From: Boesenbergia rotunda
Taxonomy: Eukaryota; Streptophyta; Magnoliopsida; Zingiberales; Zingiberaceae
DNA: 64,000 nucleotides
NCBI GenBank assembly: GCA_024364735.1
Contig: JAGFNQ010000297.1
Coordinates: 840,194 to 904,193 of the forward strand
Direction: 5' to 3'
Under the pieces are notes generated by a model that saw nothing but the letters and a program-made list of their open reading frames with translations, had not been told where the DNA came from and did not search any database. The translations under genes were made by a program, and so were the position numbers. Positions 54,766 to 64,000 of this stretch are shown piece by piece (the stretch's first letter is position 1; each line of letters starts with the position of its first letter).

Positions 54766-55400
54766 TATATTATAGTAGTGGAAAAGGTGGCTGTTGGTTG
54801 AATGCATTAACGTTTACACATTGAATTCTTCATATGTTTGGTTATCGCAAATTGTAGAATGTGTACAATTCTTATGAAAACGACAACACTCAAGGTTTGA
54901 TGAAGCATGGACAAACTCTAGGCTTGCTGCCCTGAGATGTTAACTATGACTATTTATTATTGGAACCATCATGTTAAAGAAGATGAAAGAAAAAGTGTTG
55001 GCACTGGCGAATCGTTTTTGCCGCCAAGAACATTTACTCTTACATCTTACTCTGATGCTGAAAAATAGGAATGAAGATTGACAGCCTTGAGCAATTATTC
55101 TCGAACTACAACAAACTCCCAGCTATGTTTCCAATAAGATTTAGTGATTTTTGTTTACTTGGGAAATACTTTTCCAATTGTTGCTTAGATGGAAATATTT
55201 AAGGACAGAAAGAAACAAATGGAAAAGAGTCCAACTTTTTATTAGTTTTGATACACCCAAATATGGGTGGGAAATGGAGGGATAGAAAGTTCTCTAGGTG
55301 AACAAAGGCTAGATAGATTACTCCCTTTGAAGAAATTGCACCAAAAAACAACTTCTTACAAATCTTCCTCTCCATTCTCGTCACCAAAAGCATCTACCAT
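54766..55400. other. Unassigned intergenic sequence
   Basis: Nothing recognised: open frames at 55199..55488 have no domain. Confidence 0.4.
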
Positions 55401-55423
55401 ATCAACGATCACACCACTCACGC

Positions 55424-55613
55424 CGCAACGGGGGTGTGGTGTATTGGTAAAGTATTTAGGAGAATACACAAGAGGAATTACCTTATAAATCTCAATCCTA
55501 GTAGAGACGAATATTTTAGATGTTAGCCTCTAAGTGAGCATAAGCTCAGGATTTACCTGATAAGCAAATCAGGGGAAGACTATCTACCTCTAGGCAAAAA
55601 AAAAAAAAAAAAA
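55424..55613 (+). mobile_element. tRNA-derived SINE candidate with A18 tail
   Basis: An A-box-like TGTGGTGTATTGGTAAAGT lies near the 5' end, a weak B-box-like TATAAATCTC about 45 bp on, a non-tRNA body and an uninterrupted A18 (55596..55613). Flanks starting ATCAAC and containing CACTACTC/CACCACTC (55401..55423 and 55613..55635) look like a degenerate target duplication. The family is not recognised. Confidence 0.45.
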
Positions 55614-55645
55614 TCAACATGTCCACACTACTCGCTATTCTCTAA

Positions 55646-56053
55646 CACCCTATTTGGAAACCCATGGAATTCAATTCCATCCAGGAATTGAATTGAATTC
55701 CATGATTTGAAAGTAACTTAAGTGAAGAAATTAAATTCTCATGGGAATTGAAATCAAGCAAAACTAAGGAATTTAATTTCATCCCAAATAGGTGTGATTT
55801 GATGTGAGAATTGAATTTCAACAAATGAAAATACTAAAATAACCTCACATAAATATAATGTTTGATTCTTAACCTATCAATGAAAGGTAAAATAGTAAAA
55901 ACAATCAAATTCATTTAGTTTTAGACTCATTCCAAACAAAGAAATTGAATTCAATACCTTTGTTTACCTATTCATTCCAAACATATGAATTAAATTCAAT
56001 TCTTGATGAAATTCAATTCAATTTTATTACTTAAAAACTTTCCAAACAAGGTG
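55646..56053. mobile_element. Tourist-like MITE, 408 bp
   Basis: Termini CACCCTATTTGGAAA and TTTCCAAACAAGGTG are inverted repeats, flanked by TAA (55643..55645 and 56054..56056). The interior is rich in GAATTGAATT. Confidence 0.8.
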
Positions 56054-56326
56054 TAATAGCTCAATTTTCATCGATCTCCGTCTACATTAAAACTACAACC
56101 ACACCATCCATGCCTTCAACATCTCATCAGTAGTAGTGTCCATTTTAACTTCTCAAACAGGCAAACGAATGATAAAGTCTCGACCATCTTGTTCCATCCT
56201 CATTTTCTATCCGTTTTACTTTCAATCCTTACATCTAAACAACCCCTAACAGTATGATAAAACCACATCGAATTCTGGACGGTAAAGTTAGAACAGATGG
56301 TAAAAGAGCCTTATTCCATTAATCTT

Positions 56327-56520
56327 ATTAGCTCCAGACCTCTCAAAAGTAGATTTTCAATGCTGATTAACCAACATCTGAACTATGTTTCCCGAGACAA
56401 ACTGTTTGAAATATTGCAGGCTTATTCATTCTAGATCTCTCAAAAGTAGATTTCAAAGCTAATTAACCGAAATCTGAACTATGTTTTCCCCGAGAAAATT
56501 TGTTTAAAATAACGCAGGAG
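56327..56520. repeat. Tandem duplication of a 97-bp unit
   Basis: Two copies with about 15 % difference, containing TCTCAAAAGTAGATTT and AATCTGAACTATGTTT. They adjoin the GC-rich block at 56520..56700. Confidence 0.8.
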
Positions 56521-56670
56521 GTAGAAGACAAACGAACCTATCGATAAGTGCGCCGCCGAAAAGGGAAGAGATCGGCCTCGGAACGCGGCCTCCGGAGATG
56601 ATCTGCGAACGCCGTGTCCTTCGTCCGCCAAGAGGAATCGTCGCACTCTCCCTATTTCAACGGCCGGCAT
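56479..56670 (-). other. GC-rich exon-like block
   Basis: 56520..56700 is CpG-rich in AT-rich surroundings. The minus strand opens ATGCCGGCCGTTGAAATAG and stays open for 63 codons (MPAVEIGRVRRFLLADEGHG ... SAAHLS), the last part running into the 97-bp repeat. A possible donor, ATAG|GTTCGT, lies near 56539. It may be the first exon of a lost or unseen gene, but no partner exon is found. Confidence 0.25.
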
Positions 56671-56983
56671 CGGTGGAATCGCGGTTTGTTCAGCTTTGAG
56701 AAAATGTCGTTCCGCCCCTCATTTTTTACATATTTTTAGTTTTCTCTACTAATGGTTCAAAATTTTACAATTTACTTCGTCATTTTCAAAGAGGAAACAA
56801 AATGCCGCTAATATAAAAATATTAGTATTATTCCTGAGAGAGAGTAAAAAAAATCTTTTATTTTTTATCATTATAAAAAATTATTCCATCCTATTTGTCA
56901 TTTAAAAATTAACTTAAAATAAATAAGAGATGAAATTTTAATTTCAAATAAGATAAAATTAAAATGTTCTATTTGTTAACTTC

Positions 56984-57644
56984 GGGAGTGTTTGGGAGAA
57001 CTTTTACTTCTTGAAAAGTGATTCTTGTAGAGATTATCTTGAAGTCAGTGAGAAGCTAAAGCATGGAGTGTTTGGAAATAGAAGCTAAAAGCTGATACAA
57101 GGTAAAGTTTGAGTGTTTGGTGAATAATTGCTTCCAAGCTTAATTTTTAGTTAAATGACAACAATATCCTTAAACTATATAAATTATTTTTTTAATTATC
57201 TAAATATAATTTTGATACATCATCAATAATGTTTTATATATTTATTATTATATTTTGAATATTATATCAAAATTATTTTTTTTAATAATATATATGTTTA
57301 AAAAATATATAATTAATAAAAATATAAATATAAAAAATGACAAATTTATATGAATTTATAAAAAAATTATGAATATATAAATTATATGAAAATATAAAAT
57401 TTTATTTAAAACTATGGTGGCAATTATATAAAATGATAAATTATTAAGGGTATAAATATCTACTTTTAATTCTAGACCATAAGCAAAAAAGCAGAAGCAG
57501 AAAAAAGCATCAAATTCTTGCTTCCAGCTTTTGGCTAAAAGTTATAGAAGTTAAAGCAGAATCTGTTATTCACAAACACTCAAAAGTACTTCTATGTAGC
57601 TAGAATCTAAAAAACAACTAGCAGAAGCTCTTCCAAATAGAGCG
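56984..57644. mobile_element. Tourist-like MITE, reverse copy of 38753..39429
   Basis: Starts GGGAGTGTTTGGGAGAACTT and aligns end to end with the reverse complement of the copy near SCARECROW. The right end is degraded (CCAAATAGAGCGTGC) and the TTA duplication is lost. Confidence 0.8.
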
Positions 57645-57711
57645 TGCATAAATTAAGTAATTTTATATTACCTTATGTTAATTTTGATCAAAATTACTAC
57701 CCTACTGTTCA

Positions 57712-57716
<5 letters not shown>

Positions 57717-57766
<50 letters not shown>
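57717..57766. repeat. TA dinucleotide microsatellite
   Basis: About 25 TA units. Confidence 0.95.
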
Positions 57767-57769
<3 letters not shown>

Positions 57770-57935
57770 TAAGAAAGAATATTTTCTTAAATGAGGTGCT
57801 TTATAATAATAAAAGCAAGAAACATAAATTTAATTTGCACAATAAATTTTTTAAAACACATTTATAAAATTACTAGTATAATACTCGCGCGATACACAGA
57901 AATCTTACACAATTCAAATAATATGTTTAATGATA

Positions 57936-57988
57936 CTGATAAAAACAGATAATACACTTGATCTTAGCTAAAAGAGCGAGAAAGGTAT
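57936..57988 (-). ncRNA. U2 snRNA 5' fragment (variant or pseudogene)
   Basis: The minus strand matches the first 53 nt of U2 with about five changes, including the 5' ATACCTTTCTCG and GCTAAGATCAAGTGTA. The branch-site pairing element GUAGUA reads GUAUUA. Similarity stops after TATCAG, so the Sm site and 3' stem-loops are missing. A correctly spaced snRNA promoter sits upstream (58014..58065), which suggests a former gene that lost its 3' part. Confidence 0.75.
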
Positions 57989-58013
57989 GAGTTATTTTAT
58001 CGTTCTTTGTCCA

Positions 58014-58024
58014 TTTTTATAATT
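58014..58024 (-). promoter_or_regulatory. TATA box of the U2-like locus
   Basis: Minus strand AATTATAAAAA, about 30 bp upstream of the U2 5' end. Confidence 0.7.
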
Positions 58025-58054
58025 ACTCTGTGTGTATTTACTTTGGTAACTTCA

Positions 58055-58065
58055 GATGTGGGACT
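58055..58065 (-). promoter_or_regulatory. Upstream sequence element (USE) of the U2-like locus
   Basis: Minus strand AGTCCCACATC matches the plant snRNA USE core (GTCCCACATCG) except its last base. It lies about 31..33 bp from the TATA box, the spacing of Pol II snRNA genes in plants. Confidence 0.8.
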
Positions 58066-58069
58066 ATCA

Positions 58070-59360
58070 TTTTTTTTACATCAAAATTATTTTTTGAATT
58101 TGATAAATTATTTTTTAAAATTTTAATTTTGGATTAAGATCTGAATTTTTCTTTTTAGGATTTGTAATTATATATTTTCTTTTGAATTTATATTTTTAAT
58201 TATAAATTTTTTATTTAGAAAATTTATATTCGATTTATGCGGGAATCTTAAGCTCCCAATGTCATGTCTGTATGTAAAACTGTATTTTATATATATTATA
58301 GATAGATAGATAGATATAGTTAGATTACAAATATTTAATAATATATAAATATAAGTATAAATTTATAAAGAAATAATTTATATTTTTAAACATTTAACAC
58401 AATTATAATCATTATAACAAAAATATGATTATGCTAACTCAAATGCCCTTCATAGTCTTTAAATCTTTAAGTTAAATGAAGATAAATAAATCATGAGATC
58501 AATTTATAGTCGACAGACCTAGACTTGAGGTGAGGCTGATGAAACTCTCTTCTTAAGCCCACTTACCAGATGGGTCCAAAAATTAGTCCTTATATTATTA
58601 GGATAGGTTTAAATTTCTCAATTTGTTATAAACTTTCTTAAATATTAGATTATAAATTAAATAAATGGATTAAATTATTGGACACGAAATAAAAATGAGG
58701 AATTTAAATTAGATTGGGTCTAATCAAAATTCATCGAGTAGATATGGAGATAAAGATTATATTAGGTTTAAATCGGGATTGATTTATATTTAATTCGGTC
58801 AAATTTTTGTTAAATCAAATTCATAAGTTAAATTAGTTGAATTGGTTTAAATTGAATTAAGATATTTTCATCTTTTTCTATACTCACACAGTAAACCTAC
58901 CACCTCACAACGCTAATTTCTCCTTATTCTTTCCCTCTTTATTTTCTTCGTTCTTTCCTCTGTTCCGTTCTTCTTCGACGATAATAGCAACGTTGCTATT
59001 TTCTTCTTCTGTTTGTGGGCAACCAATTACAACCAACTTTCTTAATATCCTAGTCACCAATAGCAAACATCAAGAGCAGTAAGTTTTTGTTTTCTCTCTT
59101 CACAATAGCAATTCCATTTTTCACAATAGTAACAACGATTTATAGAAGTCCCTTCGGCCTTCTCTCTCCACTTACTCAGACTATTGCTCGTCGTTCAACG
59201 CAGCAAGCGTTGCCATCCACCATCACTCAGTGTTGGAGCTAACATTCTCTTGTTGCCCAAACCAAACCGAGGAACTTTTTAGTGTCCCTGTGCAAGGAAG
59301 TTATTGTTCGCATACAACTACGGATTAAAAGTAAAGATTGATAAATGAATATCTTGATTA
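58070..59360. other. Unassigned AT-rich sequence
   Basis: A short GATA tetranucleotide run lies near 58302..58318. 58920..59000 is CT-rich and could be an old leader. No gene is recognised. Confidence 0.4.
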
Positions 59361-60117
59361 TCCCTTAGACTTTTTCTCTTTTCCCCGAAACATTTATATA
59401 GATCTCAAATAAGAAAGAAAATAAAAAGAAGATAAGAGATATTAATAAATATTTTAATATCAATGACAAAATGGATAGAGAAAAAAAAGATTGAAAATAT
59501 TATTGGGGATCGATCGACCGGCTAGACATGGTGAATAGCCCGTTACTTCTCATACGTCGTTTCTTTCTACAAGTATTAGTGCGCGCAAGCGAAAATACAA
59601 ACTACAAATGAAAATAATCGTTAACACAAATCATTTACATGGTTCGGAAATAAGGCTTCTACTCCACGGCTATCTGTAAATTAGGTGATCTCTATTCGTC
59701 GGTGGATTAGTCCCTGGAAGACCTCCGGCTAGCTTGTGTCGCTCCTTATGGGTGAAAAAATTTCACCACAACCTTAACAACACTCCTGAGCACAAAGACT
59801 ATTAATTGACCTTTAACCAAAGTTAATTTCGTTAACCCTAGCCAGCCAAACCAACCTCCCTTAAATAGAGCATGTGGCTAAACTAGCCATTACCAGTCGA
59901 CTGATGCCAACACCAGTCGACTGGTTCCAACCGAATCCGAACTTTATAGCCTAACGCTTGATCGAATTCTCAGCTGACACCAGTCGACTGTACAAAAGAT
60001 CAGTCGACTAATCTTTCTGTGTCAACTATCAGTCGACTGCCCAAATCTTAAACATAGGGTTTTCCTTCCCGACTATAATTCTCTCAGTAGTCGGACACTC
60101 ACGACTCAGTTGACTCT
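59361..60117 (-). repeat. Tandem duplication unit 1 (flank plus partial LTR)
   Basis: 757 bp: about 140 bp of flank followed by the first about 617 bp of a GTCGAC-type LTR (from 59501). It is matched by 60118..60909 with roughly 10 % difference. The junction at 60117 joins mid-LTR to flank, so the duplication happened after the LTR inserted. Confidence 0.8.
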
Positions 60118-60909
60118 TCCCTTAAACTTTTTCTCTTTTCCCCGAAACATTTATATAGATCTCAACTAAGAAAGAAAACAAAGAGAAGAGACACTCATTC
60201 AAATTAAAATAAGAGATATTAATAAATATTTTAATATCAATAATAAATGGATAGAGAAAAGAAGATTGAAAATATTGTTGGGGATCGATGGATCGGTTAT
60301 AGCTGGTGAATAGTCCGTTACCCCCCAATGCGTTGTTTCTTCCTACAAGTATTAGCGTACGCAAGCGAAAATACAAACTACAAATGAAAATAATCGTTAA
60401 CATAAACCGTTTACATGGTTCGGAGATAAGACTTATACTCCACAGCTATCCATAAGGTGGGCGATCCTTATTCGTCGGTGGATTAGTCTCCGGAAGACCT
60501 CCGACTAGCTCGTGCCACTCCTTGTGGGTGAAGAAACCTCACCACAACCTTGACAACACTCCTGAGCACAAAGACTACTAATTGGCCTTTAACAAAAGCC
60601 AATTTTGTCAACCCTAGCCAGCCAAACCAAGCTCCCTTAAATAGAGCATGTGGTTGAACTAGCCGTTACCAGTCGACTGGTGCCAATACCAGTCGATTGG
60701 TTCCAACCGATTTTGAATGTTATAGCCTAACGTTCAAATTCCCAGTCGACATCAGTCGATTGCACAGAAGATCAGCCGACTAATCTTTCTGTGTTAACTA
60801 CCAGTCGACTGCTACAAGCAGCAGTCGACTACCCAAATCTTAAACCTAAGGTTTTCCTTCCCGAGTATAATTCTCTCAACACTCGGACCCTCACGGCTCA
60901 GCTAACTCT
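60118..60909 (-). repeat. Tandem duplication unit 2
   Basis: 792 bp copy of 59361..60117; it contains about 30 bp absent from unit 1. Its LTR part continues beyond the unit to 61213. Confidence 0.8.
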
Positions 60910-61213
60910 TCACCTAGTAGCCTCAACCTATTGTCTTCAAGCCTTCTTCGACTTTGGCTCTCGTCCCTCGGATGCATACGAGCCTACGACTCATCGTTCC
61001 TGTTTTGTCTACGGTCCCTCGGATACATACAAGCCCACGACTTGTCTGCTCATACCATCCTTCACCGATCCGAAGCCGTTCAGCTAAGCCTATATGTACC
61101 CTGCAAACCTACACACTCAAATACACATATCAAATACAAGGATGAACTTAACTTAAACCTTTTGCCTAAACATCAAAATACATGGTTACTCCAGATTATA
61201 GATTACTCCAACA
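60276..61213 (-). mobile_element. Solo GTCGAC-type SIRE-like LTR
   Basis: 938 bp, TGTTGG ... CCAACA, with AATAT and AACAT at the flanks (four of five match). No primer site or polypurine tract adjoins. It contains at least five CAGTCGACTG-like sites between 60664 and 60830. Confidence 0.72.
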
Positions 61214-61508
61214 AACATGACTAGTATTAATAAGAAATTATGAATAATTTGAATAAAAAAGATAATGATAATATTTTTGATGTTGAGCCTAAAATTATAG
61301 ACCAAGAGTCCTTCATATTTGAATATTGATGATATTGAAAAATGAAAAAAGTAAAAATAAAATTTGAGAGATTTTTAGTGGAAAAGGGTTCGACTAGAAT
61401 TAATAACATCTTATTTTTTAAAAATGAAGCTAGTAAATATTTGGATGCATTACATTATAAATGGATATTGGAAAATGGAGTGAAAAAGGATAGAAAATGG
61501 CTAGTTTA
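61214..61508. other. Spacer between inverted LTRs
   Basis: 295 bp of AT-rich sequence with no recognised feature. The frame at 61342..61548 runs into the next LTR and has no domain. Confidence 0.4.
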
Positions 61509-62474
61509 TGTTGAGGTAATATATGAACCATATGATCATATATTTTGATGTTTGGGTAAAGAGTTTAAAGTTAGGTTTATTCTTATACTTGATATGTGTA
61601 TTTGAGTGTGTAGGTTCTGCAGGATACACATAGATTCAGCTTGATGGCTTCGGGTCTAATGAAGTATGATGCATCAGAGGGACCGTGGATAAGACATAAC
61701 GATGAGCCGGAGGGAAGCGCACTTCGAGGCATACACGAAGGATGGTATGAGAACGAGCTGTGGGCTTGTATGTATCTGAGGGATAAGAGCCAAAGTGAAG
61801 AAGGCTTGAAGGCAATAGTCAAGGCTGCAAAGAAAAGTCAAGTGAGTCGTAAGGGTCTGAGTGCTAGTAAAATGTACTCGGAAAGGGAAACCCTAAGTTT
61901 AGGATTTTATCAGTCGAATGGTATGAGATCAGTCAATTGGTTGAGAGCACAGAAAGATCAGTCGACTGATCTTTTTGTATAGTCGACTAGTGTCGGCGGA
62001 ATTCGAACATTGAACTATAACGTTCAAATTCGATAGGTATCAGTCGACTGGTGTTGACACCAATCGACTGGTAATGACTAGATTAGCAAAATGAGTTCTA
62101 TTTAAGAGAACTCACAAAGCTTGAGCAAAGTTGACGAAATAAGCTTTGTTAAAGCTTATTAGTAGTCTACTATGTGCTCTAGAGTTCTTGTGCGATACCA
62201 AGTGTTCTTAGTGAGTCTGTGGTGAGGTTTCTCCACCCATAAGGAGGTTGAGCATAGCCAGAGATTTTCCGTGGACTAATCCACTGACGGATAGGGATTG
62301 TCCACCTTAGGGATAGCCATGGAGTAGGAGCTTTTATCTCCGAACCATGTTAAACAGTTTATGTTCCTTTGTGTTTAGTTTGTTTTATATTATTCTGCTT
62401 GCGCACTAACACTATAGGAAGAGAAACCGAAGAATTTGAGTACCCCGCTATTCAACCCCCTTTTACCGGTCATC
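61509..62474 (+). mobile_element. GTCGAC-type SIRE-like LTR, plus orientation
   Basis: Starts TGTTGAGGTAAT and aligns with the reverse complement of 60276..61213. CAGTCGACTG-like sites lie between 61910 and 62075. The right end is degraded near the poly-C (CAACCCCCTTTTACCGG), so the exact edge is approximate. The frame at 61641..61982 is LTR sequence. Confidence 0.65.
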
Positions 62475-62539
62475 TAATTTTGTACATTTTATTTATCGTC
62501 TTTGGATAGAATATTTTACTTTTGTTGTAAGTTATTCAT

Positions 62540-63960
62540 AAATCACAACAATATGAATACAATTAGTCAAACTATCAAAGGCTACAAAGCTGAAAGTAAA
62601 TTGTATTCACGTTGATGTGGTTTATGAATAGGGATGGAAACAGGCCAGGCCAGGCCAGGCTTTCACCTTAACAGGCCAGGCCTGTATAATAGCAAACAGG
62701 CCTGAGCCTGGCCTGTGGCCTGTTACAGGCTTTATTCTAGGCCTGAGCCTGGCCTGTTCAATAGCCTGGCCTGGCCTGTGGCCTGTTTACAAAGCCTATA
62801 ATTTAATTCGATTATCCAAAATACTAATTTAACAAATTAGTTAAAAATACCATAAATATATATGTTCCTTCCAAAGTAAATATATAAAATATGTATGATA
62901 TAACGAAAATAGATTTGCGGTGTGTTGGCTAGTAGGGTGTAGATAAGAGTTTGCTTGTAGAGGTCTAAGGATCAAAACTCTATTATGATAATTTGTATCA
63001 TGTAATTTTAACAGGCCCAGGCCGGCCTGTCAGGCCTCATAGGCTTTATATTGAGCCTGGGCCTGGCCTGATAAGAAAAACAGGCTTTTAAAAGGGCCTG
63101 ATTGTTATTTTATTTTTAACAGGCCCAGGCCAGGCCAGGCCAAATGCAGGCCAGGCCACAGCCCCTGACAGGCCGCCTGGCCTATTTCCATCCCTATTTA
63201 TGAACAACTTATAGCAATTAGTCAATTAGCTACTTAAAACACTTACCATTGATCTATAGTTTTCTAAAGACATGTCTATGTTTGGAGTGCTAGCTATAAC
63301 ATATTCATACATTGTTTTCCTCTTCTATTAAGCATTGGAAAGTTTTTAAAGATCACATAGAAGGTTTAACAGTTAATCCATTGTCACAAACTCGTTAGGG
63401 TAGCCATGTTGAAAGTGTAAAAACTATAAAAAAACAAATATAAAAAAATTTGACATGTTTTACTTGATTTGACATAAACGATTAAAGATTAAAAACAAAG
63501 AGTGAAACTTAATCATTGATAACATGTGAAATTGAAAATTTTAAATTTTTACTTGGCATGATAATTTAGTACAAGTTGTTGCATGCAATCAATATTATGA
63601 GTAAATTTCTTCAAGGTGAAATTATGGATATTGATATTGTAATGTAACAAAAAGGACATATTCTTACTTTTGAAAAAGTATAGAGAGTTTGTATTTGATA
63701 AGGTCATGATGGAAGCAAAGCAAATGATAGAAGAAATGGAAATTAAATTAAGTTCAAAGAAAAATATATTATAGAAAGAAAGAAATAATTTGATGAAAAT
63801 AGTAATGAAAATGTGATGCTAGAGAATTTTTTTGAGTTAATTATTTTTTTTTTCTTAATTGATTAAACTATTTTTCAAAAAACTCGATTTAAACTACTTC
63901 AGAAGTATGAAGAATCATTTGAGTTTTTATTCAATTAAGAAAGTGAAGTTTCCTAATGAT
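62540..63960 (+). pseudogene. TTF/ZMYM1-like hAT transposase pseudogene, split by a MITE
   Basis: In shifting frames the plus strand encodes CIHVDVVYEQLIA, then after the MITE IHTLFSSSIKHWKVFKDHIE, GLTVNPLSQTR, GSHVESVKTI, LLHAINIMSKFLQG and EESFEFLFN. These follow the order of plant TTF-type zinc-finger/ZMYM1-like transposases of the hAT group. Several stops and frameshifts are present, and no TTF zinc finger is visible upstream. It may continue past the window edge. Confidence 0.65.
62629..63196. mobile_element. hAT MITE, 568 bp, rich in CAGGCCTGG motifs
   Basis: Termini TAGGGATGGAAACAGGCC and GGCCTATTTCCATCCCTA are inverted repeats. The exact 8-bp duplication TTTATGAA lies at 62621..62628 and 63197..63204. 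Both ends are packed with AGGCC, GGCCTGG and CAGGCC repeats that can pair with each other, around a mixed central part (62800..63010). Confidence 0.92.
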
Positions 63961-64000
63961 GATAGCCTAATGAAATAAAAAAATCTCAAAAAAATTTGAG
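63205..64000 (+). other. AT-rich end of window, mostly transposase remnant
   Basis: Apart from the hAT-transposase similarity up to about 63960, no other gene or repeat is seen. Confidence 0.4.

Overview
The window is plant nuclear DNA: a repeat-dense intergenic block with one well-supported host gene. The gene is a SCARECROW-type GRAS transcription factor (39773..41947, minus strand, two exons). Its GC-rich, Ala/Pro-rich coding sequence, together with Tekay-like and CRM-like chromoviruses and SIRE/Maximus-type copia elements, suggests a monocot. A narrower placement (for example Zingiberales) is only a guess.

Region 1..36677 is a nested stack of LTR retrotransposons, resolved by LTR ends, primer binding sites, polypurine tracts and 5-bp target duplications. 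The outermost element is a copia element on the plus strand; only its RNase H tail and 3' LTR (36065..36677) are in view. A SIRE-like LTR rich in CAGTCGACTG palindromes (12886..13337 plus 36018..36059) sits in it. A Tekay-like Ty3/gypsy element (13338..36012, minus, TSD CGAAA) sits in that LTR. A pol-less copia element (14302..27977, minus, TSD TTTCT) sits in the left LTR of the gypsy element. A very young CRM-like chromovirus (14712..21630, plus, TSD CCTCG) sits in the left LTR of the pol-less copia element. On a side branch, a decayed SIRE-like copia element (6388..12885, minus) sits in the GTCGAC-rich LTR and was itself hit by an Athila/Tat-like element that fills 1..6387.

Region 36733..37195 is an assembly gap. 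From 37196 to 42540 the SCARECROW gene is followed on its 3' side by two Tourist-like MITEs. From 42541 to 50209 there are simple repeats, unassigned sequence and a Tat-like LTR element with a protein-coding remnant on the antisense strand. From 50210 to 59360 there is low-copy or unassigned AT-rich DNA holding a solo copia LTR with a perfect TSD, a SINE candidate, two more Tourist-like MITEs and a U2 snRNA 5' fragment with a plant snRNA promoter. From 59361 to 64000 there are GTCGAC-type LTRs in inverted orientation, one partly tandem-duplicated, and a TTF/ZMYM1-like hAT transposase pseudogene split by a hAT MITE with an 8-bp TSD.

The strongest unexplained signal is in the LTRs. Two copia families carry arrays of short hairpins whose loops are constant while the stems vary by compensatory changes. 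Another palindrome, CAGTCGACTG, is shared by LTRs of unrelated copia and gypsy elements. These look like selected RNA or DNA structures in LTRs rather than random tandem repeats.
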